A DNA stretch of 64,000 nt from Hepsetus odoe (lineage: Eukaryota > Chordata > Actinopteri > Characiformes > Hepsetidae): positions 26,034,655 through 26,098,654 of the forward strand of contig CM029372.1 of the NCBI GenBank assembly GCA_017165825.1, read 5' to 3'. Made by a program: the position numbers and the translations under genes. Positions 34,448-44,242 of the stretch are shown piece by piece (position 1 is the stretch's first letter; each line of letters opens with the position of its first letter). The notes beneath the pieces were generated by a model. The model saw only the letters and a list, made by a program, of their open reading frames with translations, did not search any database and was not told the origin of the DNA.

Positions 34448-34690
34448 CCTGTTATTCATCCATAGCTATTATCTATTTATTTTCTTCTTGCACTCTGCAC
34501 TTTACTAATGCTGCTCTGTTACACTATTACACTGCCAAACAACCTGCAGTTCTGGATGAAAGTACTGTCTGTTGTGCTGTCTGTTGCTGTCTTGTGTGTA
34601 GCACCAGGGTCCTGGAGGAACGTTATTTCGTTTCACTGTGTACTGTGTATGTAACTGAAATGACAATAAAACTTGACTTGACATGACTTG
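32383..34690 (+). mobile_element. L2-type (Jockey-group) LINE, 5'-truncated
   Basis: Starts inside the endonuclease C-terminus ([21 protein letters not shown]), carries the complete RT and C-terminal region, then a 3' untranslated part with 'gaaatgacaataaaacttga'. It ends in the short tandem tail 'cttgacttgacatgacttga' typical of such LINEs. Target-site duplications could not be seen because the left flank is RTE sequence and the right flank is unique. Confidence 0.92.
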
Positions 34691-35500
34691 AAGACTGTGG
34701 ACAGGATCCACAGGTGAAGCTCAGCCCCATGACTGAACCGGGTGCTGGTTTTCAGTCCACTTCTCCTGATGTGTCTTTATTACCAGTGTTTTTGGGTTAA
34801 ACAGAGGACACTACGTACTGTTCACAGTGTGTCTGCAGACACAGGATTTTCATTCATTCATTCATTCATTCATTCATTCATGTTCTATCCTGTACAACAT
34901 CTGCTTTTACAAACTCCACAACCTCTATAAACCCTCTCTGTTCCCCACATTTCTTCTCTGCCATGTTGAATCACCTATCCATGAAACCGTTTCTCTCTCT
35001 CTGACACCCCCAGGGCCATCTGAGAGTGAGTAACTGATGAAAAGTTAAATGTTGGCTTAAAGCTCTGTTGTAATGCAGAGTTATCAGTTTCCATTTGCCG
35101 CCCCACTGCCTCTTTCATGCAGATTCTGTATTCACCGCTGAAGGACTGTTTAAATAATGATGCTGAGAGATATGGAGCCTTAATCAAAATAAAATGAAAA
35201 GATGGGGAAAAAATGGGCATTTTATTTTCATGAGCCACCCAGGTGTTCATCATCACCTTCTCTTCTTCTTTATCCTTCGGCAAGAGACACATGTGATGGG
35301 AGACTCTCTTTTCCAAAAAAACAATTTTCTTCAATTCACACTATTCCTATCCCAGTGGCCTTGGTTGAGTCTTTTCCTTCAGGCGACCGTGAACACTCCC
35401 AAACTAATCAGGAGAAGTTTATCAGGAGACCTAACTTCTAGGACTCACGTGAGAAATGGATGAAACTTGTGAAGGTGCAAAAAGCTATGAAAAAAACATT
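34691..35500. other. Unique DNA with a small (ATTC)n run
   Basis: 34,850-34,880 holds about eight ATTC units. No gene is recognised. Confidence 0.5.
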
Positions 35501-35504
35501 ATGG

Positions 35505-35545
35505 GCAGCGGTGACCTAGTCTTTAGGGAGATACATTCTCACATA
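35505..35545 (+). repeat. SINE family A, head fragment
   Basis: 'gggcagcggtgacctagtct' only. Confidence 0.5.
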
Positions 35546-35574
35546 TAGCCATCTTTGGAGTCACATGATGGGCA

Positions 35575-35865
35575 GCTCCAGGGTAGGGTAGTGCTGGAGT
35601 CTATCCCAGCTCTCATAGAGGAAAAGTGGAGACACACCCTGGATAGCTCGCCGGTCCATCGCAGGCCAGACACACAAACAACCATGCCTAGGGGGTGATT
35701 GATTTTCTCCAATCCACCTGACTTGCATGTCTATGGCTGGTGGGAGGTAACACACACAGACTCAGGAGAACATGTCCACGCCACAAAAAAAGGACCCGGA
35801 GTGTCCCATATGGGAATCAAATCAAGGACCTTCTCACTGTGAGTGCTACCCACTGCGGAGTGTGC
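35575..35865 (-). repeat. SINE family B, near full length, reverse
   Basis: The reverse complement shows the tRNA-like head at 35,835-35,865, B box 'ttgatttgattcccatatg', then 'tccatcgcaggccagac' and 'agtctatcccagctctc' toward the 3' end. Confidence 0.8.
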
Positions 35866-36011
35866 AGAGGTGTGATCAGTCTATGGCTCTGTCAAGATCG
35901 AGATCAATGTTTCTTGTTCCAGGAGGCACCCAGACCCGGAGCCAACATTAACACCCACTTTAGCGCAGGGATGGTTTGTTAATGAGGTGATCTGTTGGAT
36001 CTGGTGTGTTC

Positions 36012-36195
36012 CTCTTCTCCTTTCGGCTGCTCCCATTAGGGGTCACCAAGGCTGATCATCCATCTCCATTTCTTTATCTTCCTGTTTCACACCGACTGCC
36101 TGCATGTCCTCTCTCACCAAACTACTTCCTCTTCTCCTCTTTCCTGGCAGCTCCATCCTCAACCTCCTTTTCCTGACATACTCCTCGTCTCTCCC
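36012..36195 (-). mobile_element. RTE LINE 3' end, reverse
   Basis: On the minus strand, [13 protein letters not shown] and LVREDMQAVGV precede the end signal (reverse of 'ctttcggctgctcccattag'). Confidence 0.88.
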
Positions 36196-36859
36196 CCGTG
36201 CAAGTCCAAGTGTCCCGGAAGAAAAAACATTAAAATGTGCAGGACAGGGTGTCTCCATGACCGAAGCTGGAGTTTATTGAGGAGTTAAAGTGATGGTTTG
36301 GGGGCAGCGGCGTATTCAGCTGCTGCAGAGTCTGGTGGTGGTGATGGAGCAGATGCTATGGGACCTTTTACCAGATGACAGTGTAACAGATATCACACCC
36401 CTGATAACAGTAACGGAACTAAATAGGGAAAACTCACCTGAAATGAGAAAGGAGACAAAAGCCAAAGCACACTAAAGAAGCTGTAGAATGTATTTGATGA
36501 TGCACCTCCAATGCAGTCATAAAGTGACGAGACCTGATCCAAAAAAAGGATAAAAACCAGAAATCTTTGTACCTCAGAGTCCCAACGAGTATTTAAATCC
36601 AAATGACGAAATCCAAGAAGCAACAGATATAAAATCAGGGTTAAAAGAGAGAACAGGAATCCTTCTGTATAAACAAATGACGGGCAGAACAGACCAAATA
36701 CAGCCCAAACACATTTAATTGAAGCTGAAAATCCAAAAAATTATCTATTTATTAAAATAACTGGTAAAAAGCAGCATGTTCCTTCATGGAGAACCTTTCA
36801 TCCATCCCCATTCAATCAACCATTCCATCAATTACTCAATAATACTTGTAGCTACATGA
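36196..36859. other. No gene recognised
   Basis: Unique-looking DNA without supported features. Confidence 0.5.
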
Positions 36860-36861
36860 CA

Positions 36862-37075
36862 AGTGGTGTAGAGGTGGTGGTAGCATAGGGGTATAAACGT
36901 CACCTGTAGACCAAGAGGTTGTGAGTTCATGTCTGATTCAACCATCTCCAGCACAATCTCAGCCCCTGAGTACGACCTTTGACTCCAAGTAGCTCCAGGA
37001 AGACTCTGCCAGTAATTAGGAAAACGATGAGAGCATCTGATAGATGCTGTAAATGTACATTAATTACAGCAGGAG
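36862..37075 (+). repeat. Third tRNA-like SINE (family C)
   Basis: Head 'gtggtggtagcataggggta', a B-box-like 'aggttgtgagttcatgtc', and tail 'gcatctgatagatgctgtaaatg'. The tail style is that of fish tRNA-SINEs ending in 'ctgctaaatgctgtaaatg'. Confidence 0.65.
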
Positions 37076-38574
37076 GTCGAAGAGCCCAGGAGTCAGAGAG
37101 GTCATCCACAATGCTGGTATCCATGGAGACACAGTGTTAATGGTAGGAGCTGATGGATAAAGAGCCCCCAATGATCTTCTCAGATGTTCTACTAGACAAA
37201 GATGTTTGGATTAGGTACTTCGTTCCACTACACAACATGAAGGAGTTGATTTATGTTCATGTAAAAGACTTTACACCTTCCACACAACGAAGTATCCCTC
37301 ACAAAGCCTAGAAGAACATCATACCTGATCCCACGTCGCCGCATTAGTGGCCTGTTTCCTGTCACATTGATTTTCAGACGTTTATTCCAAAAACGGTTTG
37401 GCGCCTTCATAAATGACAGAGTTTCTGCCAGACTGTATCTGAAAATCGAAGCTTGGGGTTATCACATGCCTGCCAGATGAAAAGTGGTGTAGCAGCTTTG
37501 TGTTTCTATGCTCCAGAGATCTGCAGTTCTTCGTGCTCTCAGATTTGTTAAACGCCATCTGTCATTAATTTAAAAAACAGCAGAAAGCCTATTTATTGAC
37601 TTCAGCTTTCAGGTTTTCTTTTTTTTTACCATTTGCATTTCTCCACACAAAAGGTCACATTTAAGACGCATTTGGACAAATCAGTCTACGGAGGGTTGTG
37701 ACCAGGATCGATCTTTGAAAGAGATACCGCAGACTCGTGTTGAGTTGATCTTTTATTATCCATTTTTGTGCCGCATAAATAAATGATGAACATAAACTGA
37801 AGGACAGTATGTCAGTAATACCTTTTGTCTAAAATTATTTATCTATATCTGTCCTGACCTGTCCTGTTTGTTAGCTTATTTAGTTTATGCGTCCTATGTG
37901 CTGCTGGGGGTATTCCTAAAAGTCTTCCAGATAACTTAAGTCCAAGCTTAAGACTGTCCATTTAAAAAGTCCCTTTGATCTATTCCAGACAGACAGGCTG
38001 GCATTTGGGCCCGAGTTATCTGGTTATCTGAGAAACCCTGACTTGTAAAATCCACCGTTCAGCCTTGTCCTGGTGTGCTCACCTGTGTGCTTATCATGGC
38101 CCCTCCTATCCCAGGTGTTCTCTATAAGTAACCCTGTGTTTCAGTTCATCCTTTGTCAGGTCTCTGTGTCCTTTAATGAATGCGTCCTGTGTCTTTGGCT
38201 GCTTTGTCCCTAGGTTTATAGTTTCCTTGCGTGTTTGCTTTAAAGCTAGTTTCTCGCACACATACCTCCAGTCTGTGTGTGGGCAAACCATATCTTATCC
38301 GAGGTCACTGCTGATTGGTTGGTCTTGTAAGCTTTTCTCCAACACATTACCATTTGCACACAGACTTGTTGATTCTTCAAAAAATCTAATATTAATTCAA
38401 GCCATCATTATGCTCATGGTTAGTACAGCATGATAAGAATGCCTAAGACTTTTGTTCACACTGCAGGGCATAAATCTGAGTCTAGATACACAGCGGAAAC
38501 ATCCATGGTTCAGGTTCCACCTGGGTCGGCTGAGGGTCCTCTCCACGTAGCGTCAGGCACTCCACGCCCCCCGG
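37076..38574. other. No gene recognised
   Basis: Unique-looking DNA. Overlapping short frames at 38.1-38.4 kb lack domains. Confidence 0.5.
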
Positions 38575-38700
38575 GTGTCACCGTGACTGTGTTTATCTGC
38601 CCTGTGATGGACTGGCAAACCCATTCACCACCACGAGCGCTGGGTTAGGCTCCGGCACCTCCCGCGACCCTGGTCAGGATAAGCGGCTCAGATAATGGAG
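38575..38700 (+). repeat. SINE family B, 3' part
   Basis: 'ctgccctgtgatggactggc', 'ggctccggcacctcccgcgac' and 'aggataagcggctcagataatgg'. Confidence 0.8.
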
Positions 38701-38879
38701 GGTTCAGATTTCCTTTAAAGAGCGTTTCTCCCATTTCCCAGCACATGCATCGGTTGCCATAGTAACCACACAGAGCAGACTAGGCTGATCAGCACATAAT
38801 GCTAGGTAAAGGCTAAGAGGCTCTTAATGCTGAGGGACAGGCTTTTAGGTCCATGTTCCACTGAAGACACAGAAGGATC

Positions 38880-39185
38880 TATGTCTGAGCACTGCTCATG
38901 ATGAAAAACACGATTCCAGTCTGGATGATCAAACTGAGCTGCACGTCCAGAAATATTTTATGAGCCCTCTTGTAAGGGTTGCAGGACTTTTTCAAAAGGC
39001 AGAATAGTTCAGGTTATGTGATTTAATCCAGTCGACACTGACTTTTCATGAATGACGCCATCAGAAAACTCTGAAAATCTGTTTTCACCAAACCTAATGC
39101 CTCCCATTTGAAGCATGTTGATCCCAGTTTGGCAACATGGGCGGATAAAGGCTCGCCCACTGTCACATGATGGAGGCAGCCACAC
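38880..39185 (+). repeat. Local duplication, copy 1
   Basis: Shares 'tgtctgagcactgctcatga', 'acacgattccagtctgga', 'ttatgtgatt-aatccagtcg', 'gttttcaccaaa-ctaatgc' and 'ggctcgcccactgtca' in the same order with 41,343-42,160. An X-box-like 'gttgccatagtaac' lies just upstream at 38,753. Confidence 0.85.
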
Positions 39186-39290
39186 ATCCAGCACCCAGGG
39201 GTGATGGTGGCCATACTTTCCTCAAAGGTACCACAGGGCGACCTAGTGGTCCAGGACTCGAACCCCAACCTTACGATTAGGCCGGAGCGG
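39155..39290 (-). repeat. SINE family A, degenerate, reverse
   Basis: 'cagcacccaggggtgatggt', 'ggtaccacagggcgacctag' and 'ggactcgaaccccaacc'. Confidence 0.65.
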
Positions 39291-39324
39291 TTGGGGTCCT
39301 GGTTGCTGGGACAACCAGGTCAAT

Positions 39325-39612
39325 CAAATGATGGGTGGCACAAAGGGTAGTGCTGTCAGCTCACAACGAGAAGATCCTGGGTTAAGTTCCCAAGCGGGAT
39401 GGTCTTGGTCTTTTCTGTGTGGAGTTTGCATGTTCTCCCTGTGTGTGTGTGTGTGTGCTTTCTCCAGGTGCTCCAGTTTCCGCCCACCATCCTAAGACGT
39501 GTCAGGTTTGACTAGAGAAGAAAAACTGTCCCCTAGATGTGAGTGTGTTTGTTGGTCTGTTGACCTGTCCAATGCAACCCTAATCAGGACAAGCGACTCA
39601 GAAAATGAGTGA
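39325..39612 (+). repeat. SINE family B, full length
   Basis: Head 'ggcacaaagggtagtgctgtc', B box 'gggttaagttccc', 'tggagtttgcatgttctccc', 'aggacaagcgactcagaaaat'. Confidence 0.85.
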
Positions 39613-40724
39613 GAGTGAACAAACAGAGAAATCTTTCATTGTTATGGGCCCATCACTGCAGTGGGTTCTTTAGCAGGTCTTAAAGGTTAAAATTGACTGT
39701 TCAGCCACCAGCTCAAATATTATTTCTGGAAATGTTTTATTTTCACAGCCAAACATCTGTCCTGCTTTGAGGTTTGCAGAATAATCAGATTTAAGTGCCC
39801 AGCTCTGCTGTTTTTCAGTTCTAATCCACCACAAACTGGGTCTTATGGATGGCTGCACCTGAAAGCCCATCTCTGGCGTTGGATTGGAACGCGAACACTG
39901 CAGGGCACTTTGTCTAATGTTCCTTTTTCACCATCTGATTTGTGTAAACTCCAGCAGTTCCGTTCTCATTAATTAAACCTTCTACGAGATCTGTAGGGTA
40001 CGTGGAGGACAGGAGCACAGCGCACTCTAGTCTACGCGATGCAAGACACTGGCGTCTTCCTGAGGCAGCCCCTCTGGCCAGCAGCTCTCACTCTACACTA
40101 ATTTCCTCGTTACACAGCATCAAGCAGGATGTTTTCCTTTCTGCACTTATTCCCAAATTCAACAGCTGCCCCTCTATCTTCTCAAAAACCTTCCAACATC
40201 CTCCATCTCTCAGCATCACTGTGTGAAGCAGGACTGAGGGTAGGACCGACTCACTCATACAGGAAGCGGTGCATCTGTTGCATGTAAAATGTGGCACCTG
40301 GTTTTGACAGGCATATCCATCTTCATTAAAGCTGATAACGCTGGAGGAGCCCGTGCTCCTCGCTGAGAAAGTGCCCGTCCCGTCAGTTCATTTTAAGCCG
40401 AACTACAGATGACGGATCTGACGACCAGTCACTCAGCCTGCCTGGGACATTGATGGAGTGGAAGCAAATAAGAAAAATGAATTGCAGAGCTTGTGACTAT
40501 TTATTATGTCTCTGTCTTTCATGCTGTTATGAAATTCAGCTAAAATCACGGTTTTAAGTTGATGAATCTCTCTGATAGAAATCTCTGATATTTCTACATG
40601 AAAACTGGACAAACAGCAATTAACAGTACACTTTCCGTAAAGCTTTACTGCATGGTATCGTCCAAAAAGGCTGCAGAAACTTTATGTTCCTTAGCTTCCA
40701 TTCGGCACAATGAATCATCAGTTT
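39613..40724. other. No gene recognised
   Basis: Unique-looking DNA without supported features. Confidence 0.5.
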
Positions 40725-41105
40725 CCATTTCTTCCCGTCCTCTGCATCTTCCTCTCTCTCACCACGTCCATAAACCTCCTCTTTGGTCTTCCTCTTCTCC
40801 TCTTGCCTGGCAGCTCCATCTTCAACATCCTCCTCCCAGTATAATCCTCGTCTCTCCTCTGGACATGTCCAACCAACTTGCTTCTTTAACTTCATCCCCA
40901 AGACGTCTAACCTGAGCTGTCTCTCTAATATTCTCATTCCTAATCCTGTTCATCTTCTTCACACTCAACGGAAATCTCAGCATCTTTAACTCTGACACCT
41001 CCCGCTCCACCTCCTGTTTTTTCATCTGTGTCACTGTCTCCAACCCGTATAGCATAGCTGGTCTCACTACCATCCTATAAGCCTTCCATACGATATTTTC
41101 CAACA
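40725..41105 (-). mobile_element. RTE LINE 3' fragment, reverse
   Basis: Minus-strand pieces include [52 protein letters not shown] and [17 protein letters not shown] (out of frame). It is frameshifted. Confidence 0.9.
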
Positions 41106-41342
41106 TGGATTAAACTGAGGAAAGTAGCTTTAAGGACGAATAACGCTTGTCAGAATAAACCTTTATGAAAGTCTACGTAGGTCAAAGTTAAATGTTTTAA
41201 AAGGCTTATGTAGATGATATGCAGCCTGATGAACAGTAACGTTGAATTTTCCATTTATGATAGGTGCCTAAAAATATCAATACATAAATAGAAATAACCA
41301 CATTAAATTGGATCCATCATTTTTTATTCTATGTAAGTACAT
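41106..41342. other. No gene recognised
   Basis: AT-rich, nothing supported. Confidence 0.5.
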
Positions 41343-41481
41343 GTCTGAGCACTGCTCATGACGAAAAACACGATTCCAGTCTGGAAGACCAAACTGAGCT
41401 GCAAATATTTTATGAGCAGTTTGTTCAAGTTATGTGATTCAATCCAGTCGAAACTGACATTTCGTGGATGACGTCATAAGT

Positions 41482-41718
41482 AAGTGAAAGTGACTATTCT
41501 TGTCATTGAGAAACACAGCACAGCACACAGTGAACCATAAAATTAGACCTCTGCTTTTAAGCCATGCTCACCTCTGCTTTTAAGTGCCCAGGGAACAGCA
41601 ATGGGGACCTTACCATGCTCAAGGGTATCTCAGGGCAACCTACTGGTCTGGGATTCAAACCCATGACCTTCCAATCCAGGGGACAACTCCCTAACCACTA
41701 GGTGGCTGCCCAACCTTT
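41482..41718 (-). repeat. SINE family A, full length, reverse
   Basis: Runs from 'agtgaaagtgactattcttg' (3' end) to 'aaccactaggtggctgcc' (head). Confidence 0.93.
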
Positions 41719-41886
41719 GCTTTTTACCCATAAACAAACACACAGCAGGGGACAACTATTTGAAGCGCCCGAGGAGTAGTGACTGGGACAGTACCTTGCT
41801 CAAAGGTGCCTTCTAGTAAGGGATTTGAACCCCTGATCTTCCGTTCCAGGAGTCAACTCCCTAATCTCTAGACCACCGTTGCCCCT
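41719..41886 (-). repeat. SINE family A, second copy directly behind the first
   Basis: 'cagtaccttgctcaaaggt', 'ggatttgaacccctgatc' and 'tctagaccaccgttgccc'. Its 3' end is missing, as if the first copy had inserted into it. Confidence 0.9.
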
Positions 41887-42160
41887 GAAGTAAACCCACA
41901 GAAAAATGAAACAAAAATCCGTTTTCACCAAATCTAATGCATTTGCTGACAACAGACAACAGAAAGGGAAAAAGTAGAAAGTGGTTGTAACAATTTATGC
42001 AGCCATAACACTTTAATGTGGGAGAAGAGAGACTGAAGTGTCGGTGGAGAAGAAAACAAAAATCCAGTATTTAATTCTACTCCGTCTGTGCCTTTGGATC
42101 CCGGTTTGAAAAGGGCGTCAAAGTGGACTGGATGAAGGCTGGCCCACTGTCAGAAGATGG

Positions 42161-42533
42161 TTTTCCCAGCCTGATATAAAGTCTCTCACTTTATAAAGTG
42201 AAAACATCCAGCATCTGGGGACGTTTGAGTCATCCGCTGTGGGTTTGGTGTGAAATTATTCATTGTGGAGTTGTCATCTTTACATTGGTAGTAAATGGAA
42301 CCAGACATCCCCAACACAAACACACCCAGTTAAACCTGCACATGTCTTCTGGGTGTTTATAAGGCATGTTGGTAAAAGACATTAAAATATTGCGGTAAAT
42401 AAAGAGGTAAATAGTGGTAAAAGGCTTTCATTTTTACCTTAGAATGCACTGCAATTACATTTTTGAACTAAAACTATAATCAATTTGTGTCTCAAGCATC
42501 AGGCAGTGAATTCATAACCGTATGGTATTCTGA
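42161..42533. other. No gene recognised
   Basis: Unique-looking DNA, nothing supported. Confidence 0.5.
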
Positions 42534-42648
42534 GACGACCTGTCCAGGGTGCGTCCCCCGTCCTCGCCCTGTGTACGCTGGGTTGGACGCCAGCACTCCC
42601 CCGCGACCACGTTTGGGACAAGCGGCAGATAATGGATGGATGGATGGT
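42534..42648 (+). repeat. SINE family B, 3' end with ATGG tail
   Basis: 'gacctgtccagggtgcgtccc', 'gggacaagcggcagataatgg' and three ATGG units. Confidence 0.85.
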
Positions 42649-42718
42649 ATTCTGAGGCATTTCACGTTGGACGTCTGGTTCCAGTTTTATGGACACAGGG
42701 TAAAAGATACGATCCTGG

Positions 42719-42962
42719 AAAGTGAAAGTGAAAGCGACTACGTGCCATCATGAGCATAGCACTCAGTGAACCAGTGAAGCATCCTCTGCATTTAACACAC
42801 ATACATGCAGCAGGGAGCAGCCATTTCCAGCACACAGGGAGCAGTGATGTGGACGGTACCTTGCTCAAGGGTACCTCAGGGCAACCTACCGGTTTAGGAA
42901 TTGAACCAATGGCCTCCTGATCCTGGGGCCTAGTACATAAACTCTATATCACCGCTGCCCCA
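42719..42962 (-). repeat. SINE family A, full length, reverse
   Basis: 'gaaagtgaaagcgactacg' through 'tgatcctggggcctag' to 'atatcaccgctgccc'. Confidence 0.93.
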
Positions 42963-43015
42963 GCAACCTCCTGGCCTACCTCCTGACTAAGTTTCCGCAT
43001 GCATCGGTTCCATCA

Positions 43016-43125
43016 GGCAGTGGTGGCCAGATGTTTAAGGACTAGGAGCCATGATTGCAGGGTTGTGGGTTCGAGTCCCACACCAGTAGCTTACTCTGAG
43101 GCTCCCTTGAACAAGACTTAAAATC
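43016..43125 (+). repeat. SINE family A, 5' half
   Basis: 'ggcagtggtggccagatg', B box 'gggttcgagtccca', then 'ctcccttgaacaag', where it stops. Confidence 0.8.
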
Positions 43126-43139
43126 CATTTACTGACTCG

Positions 43140-43428
43140 TAGGGTTGGTGCAGTGGGAGGGTTCTGGGTTTGATTCCCAGTTGGGTCAGACTGGGCCCCT
43201 TCGATGTGTCTCCCAGGGTCTGTTTGGGTTTCTTCTGGGAGATCCAGTTTCCTCCCACAGTTCAGGAATGCATGGTGGGTGTACAAGGACAATCAGGATG
43301 GATGGATGGATGATAGGATGACCTGTCCAGGGTGTTTCCCCACCTTCCCCTCTGTGAGAGCTGGAAGAGAGCCCAGCACTGCTCGCGACCCAAATCAGGA
43401 CAAGCGGCTTAGAAAATGAGTGAGGGAT
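43140..43428 (+). repeat. SINE family B, full length
   Basis: 'tgggtttgattcccagttggg', 'tttcctcccacagttcagg', ATGG units, 'gacctgtccagggtgtttcc' and 'caggacaagcggcttagaaaa'. Confidence 0.88.
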
Positions 43429-44074
43429 TTAACAGTAACTCTACTGTCCTTCACTGCACACTTGGGATTCATTCCCCATCTGGACACCTCCCTACACATC
43501 TTGAACATGATCGAGGTTGTAAGTGAATAATTGTTACTGCCAAATGCCAGTGTGTTTATTTATTTGTTTGTTTGTTTACAAATATGTTCACGGTTCATAT
43601 TGACTGGTCACACAGTGAAATTAATCAGAAAAGTTTGTGATTCCTTTTCTTTTTTTCTCATTTCTTGAATCGTCTGATTTCATAACAGCAGGGCTTCAAA
43701 AGAAGGCAAGAGACTCCATCTGCTGGTCAAAGGGAGGACATGGTTTCAACAAAACCCCATCATGCCACATGTTACTCCTCAACATCTCCTCCATCTGCTG
43801 ATTTCTTCCATTGTTTTTCCATCTGTTGTTGATAAGAGAGACAAGCAGAGAGTCGGAGGTTAAATCAATGTGTTTTAACTGCAATAAAGCTGCTTCCTGG
43901 AATCAGTGCCTACATTAATAATTCAGGGTAGATTGGAGGTGGGATCCCTCCAGATGTAAAAGTGCAAGCAGACTTGGGAGTCTCCCTTAAAATGGGTTGA
44001 ATATATTGAAGGGTCTGCTTCCTTATGACTAACAGAACAGAAAGAAGAAAAAGGATGTGTTTTTTTACCTCTTT
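43429..44074. other. Downstream flank of the sialyltransferase gene
   Basis: Follows the stop codon on the minus strand and presumably holds the 3' untranslated region. No clear AATAAA was found close to the stop; an 'aataaa' on the minus strand lies near 43,556. No other gene is seen. Confidence 0.4.
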
Positions 44075-44242
44075 TTACCATCCTGTATACATCTGGATTT
44101 TGTTCTTCTGGTGGAGCTCCAGAGTGGTGTTGTGCTCGAAGCCACCTTTATGTTTGCCCTTATTGGGTAAATTACGATATCTTTTATCAAAGTAATGATG
44201 CCATATCCCATCATTCCTGGGACCAAACCCAAACACGCTCAC
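44075..44242 (-). CDS. st3gal1-like: Sialyltransferase last coding exon (motifs III and VS)
   Basis: Acceptor 'ctgcag|gtgagc', 55 codons and a TAA stop. Starts [12 protein letters not shown], where relatives have GFGAD, then 'WHHYF' (motif III) and 'HKGGFEHN' (motif VS, H-x4-E, with the catalytic-base His). It ends KIQMYTGW, like the KI-x-x-x-x-G ending of ST3Gal1. All key His and Glu residues are present. Confidence 0.94.
   Translation of the reverse strand: MSVFGFGPRNDGIWHHYFDKRYRNLPNKGKHKGGFEHNTTLELHQKNKIQMYTGW

Larger units (their letters stand above)
41343..42160 (+). repeat. Local duplication, copy 2, split by SINEs
   Basis: Matches copy 1 (38.9 kb) at 41,343-41,481 and again at 41,918-41,946 and 42,095-42,160. 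The interruption at 41,482-41,886 is two SINE A copies. Confidence 0.8.
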
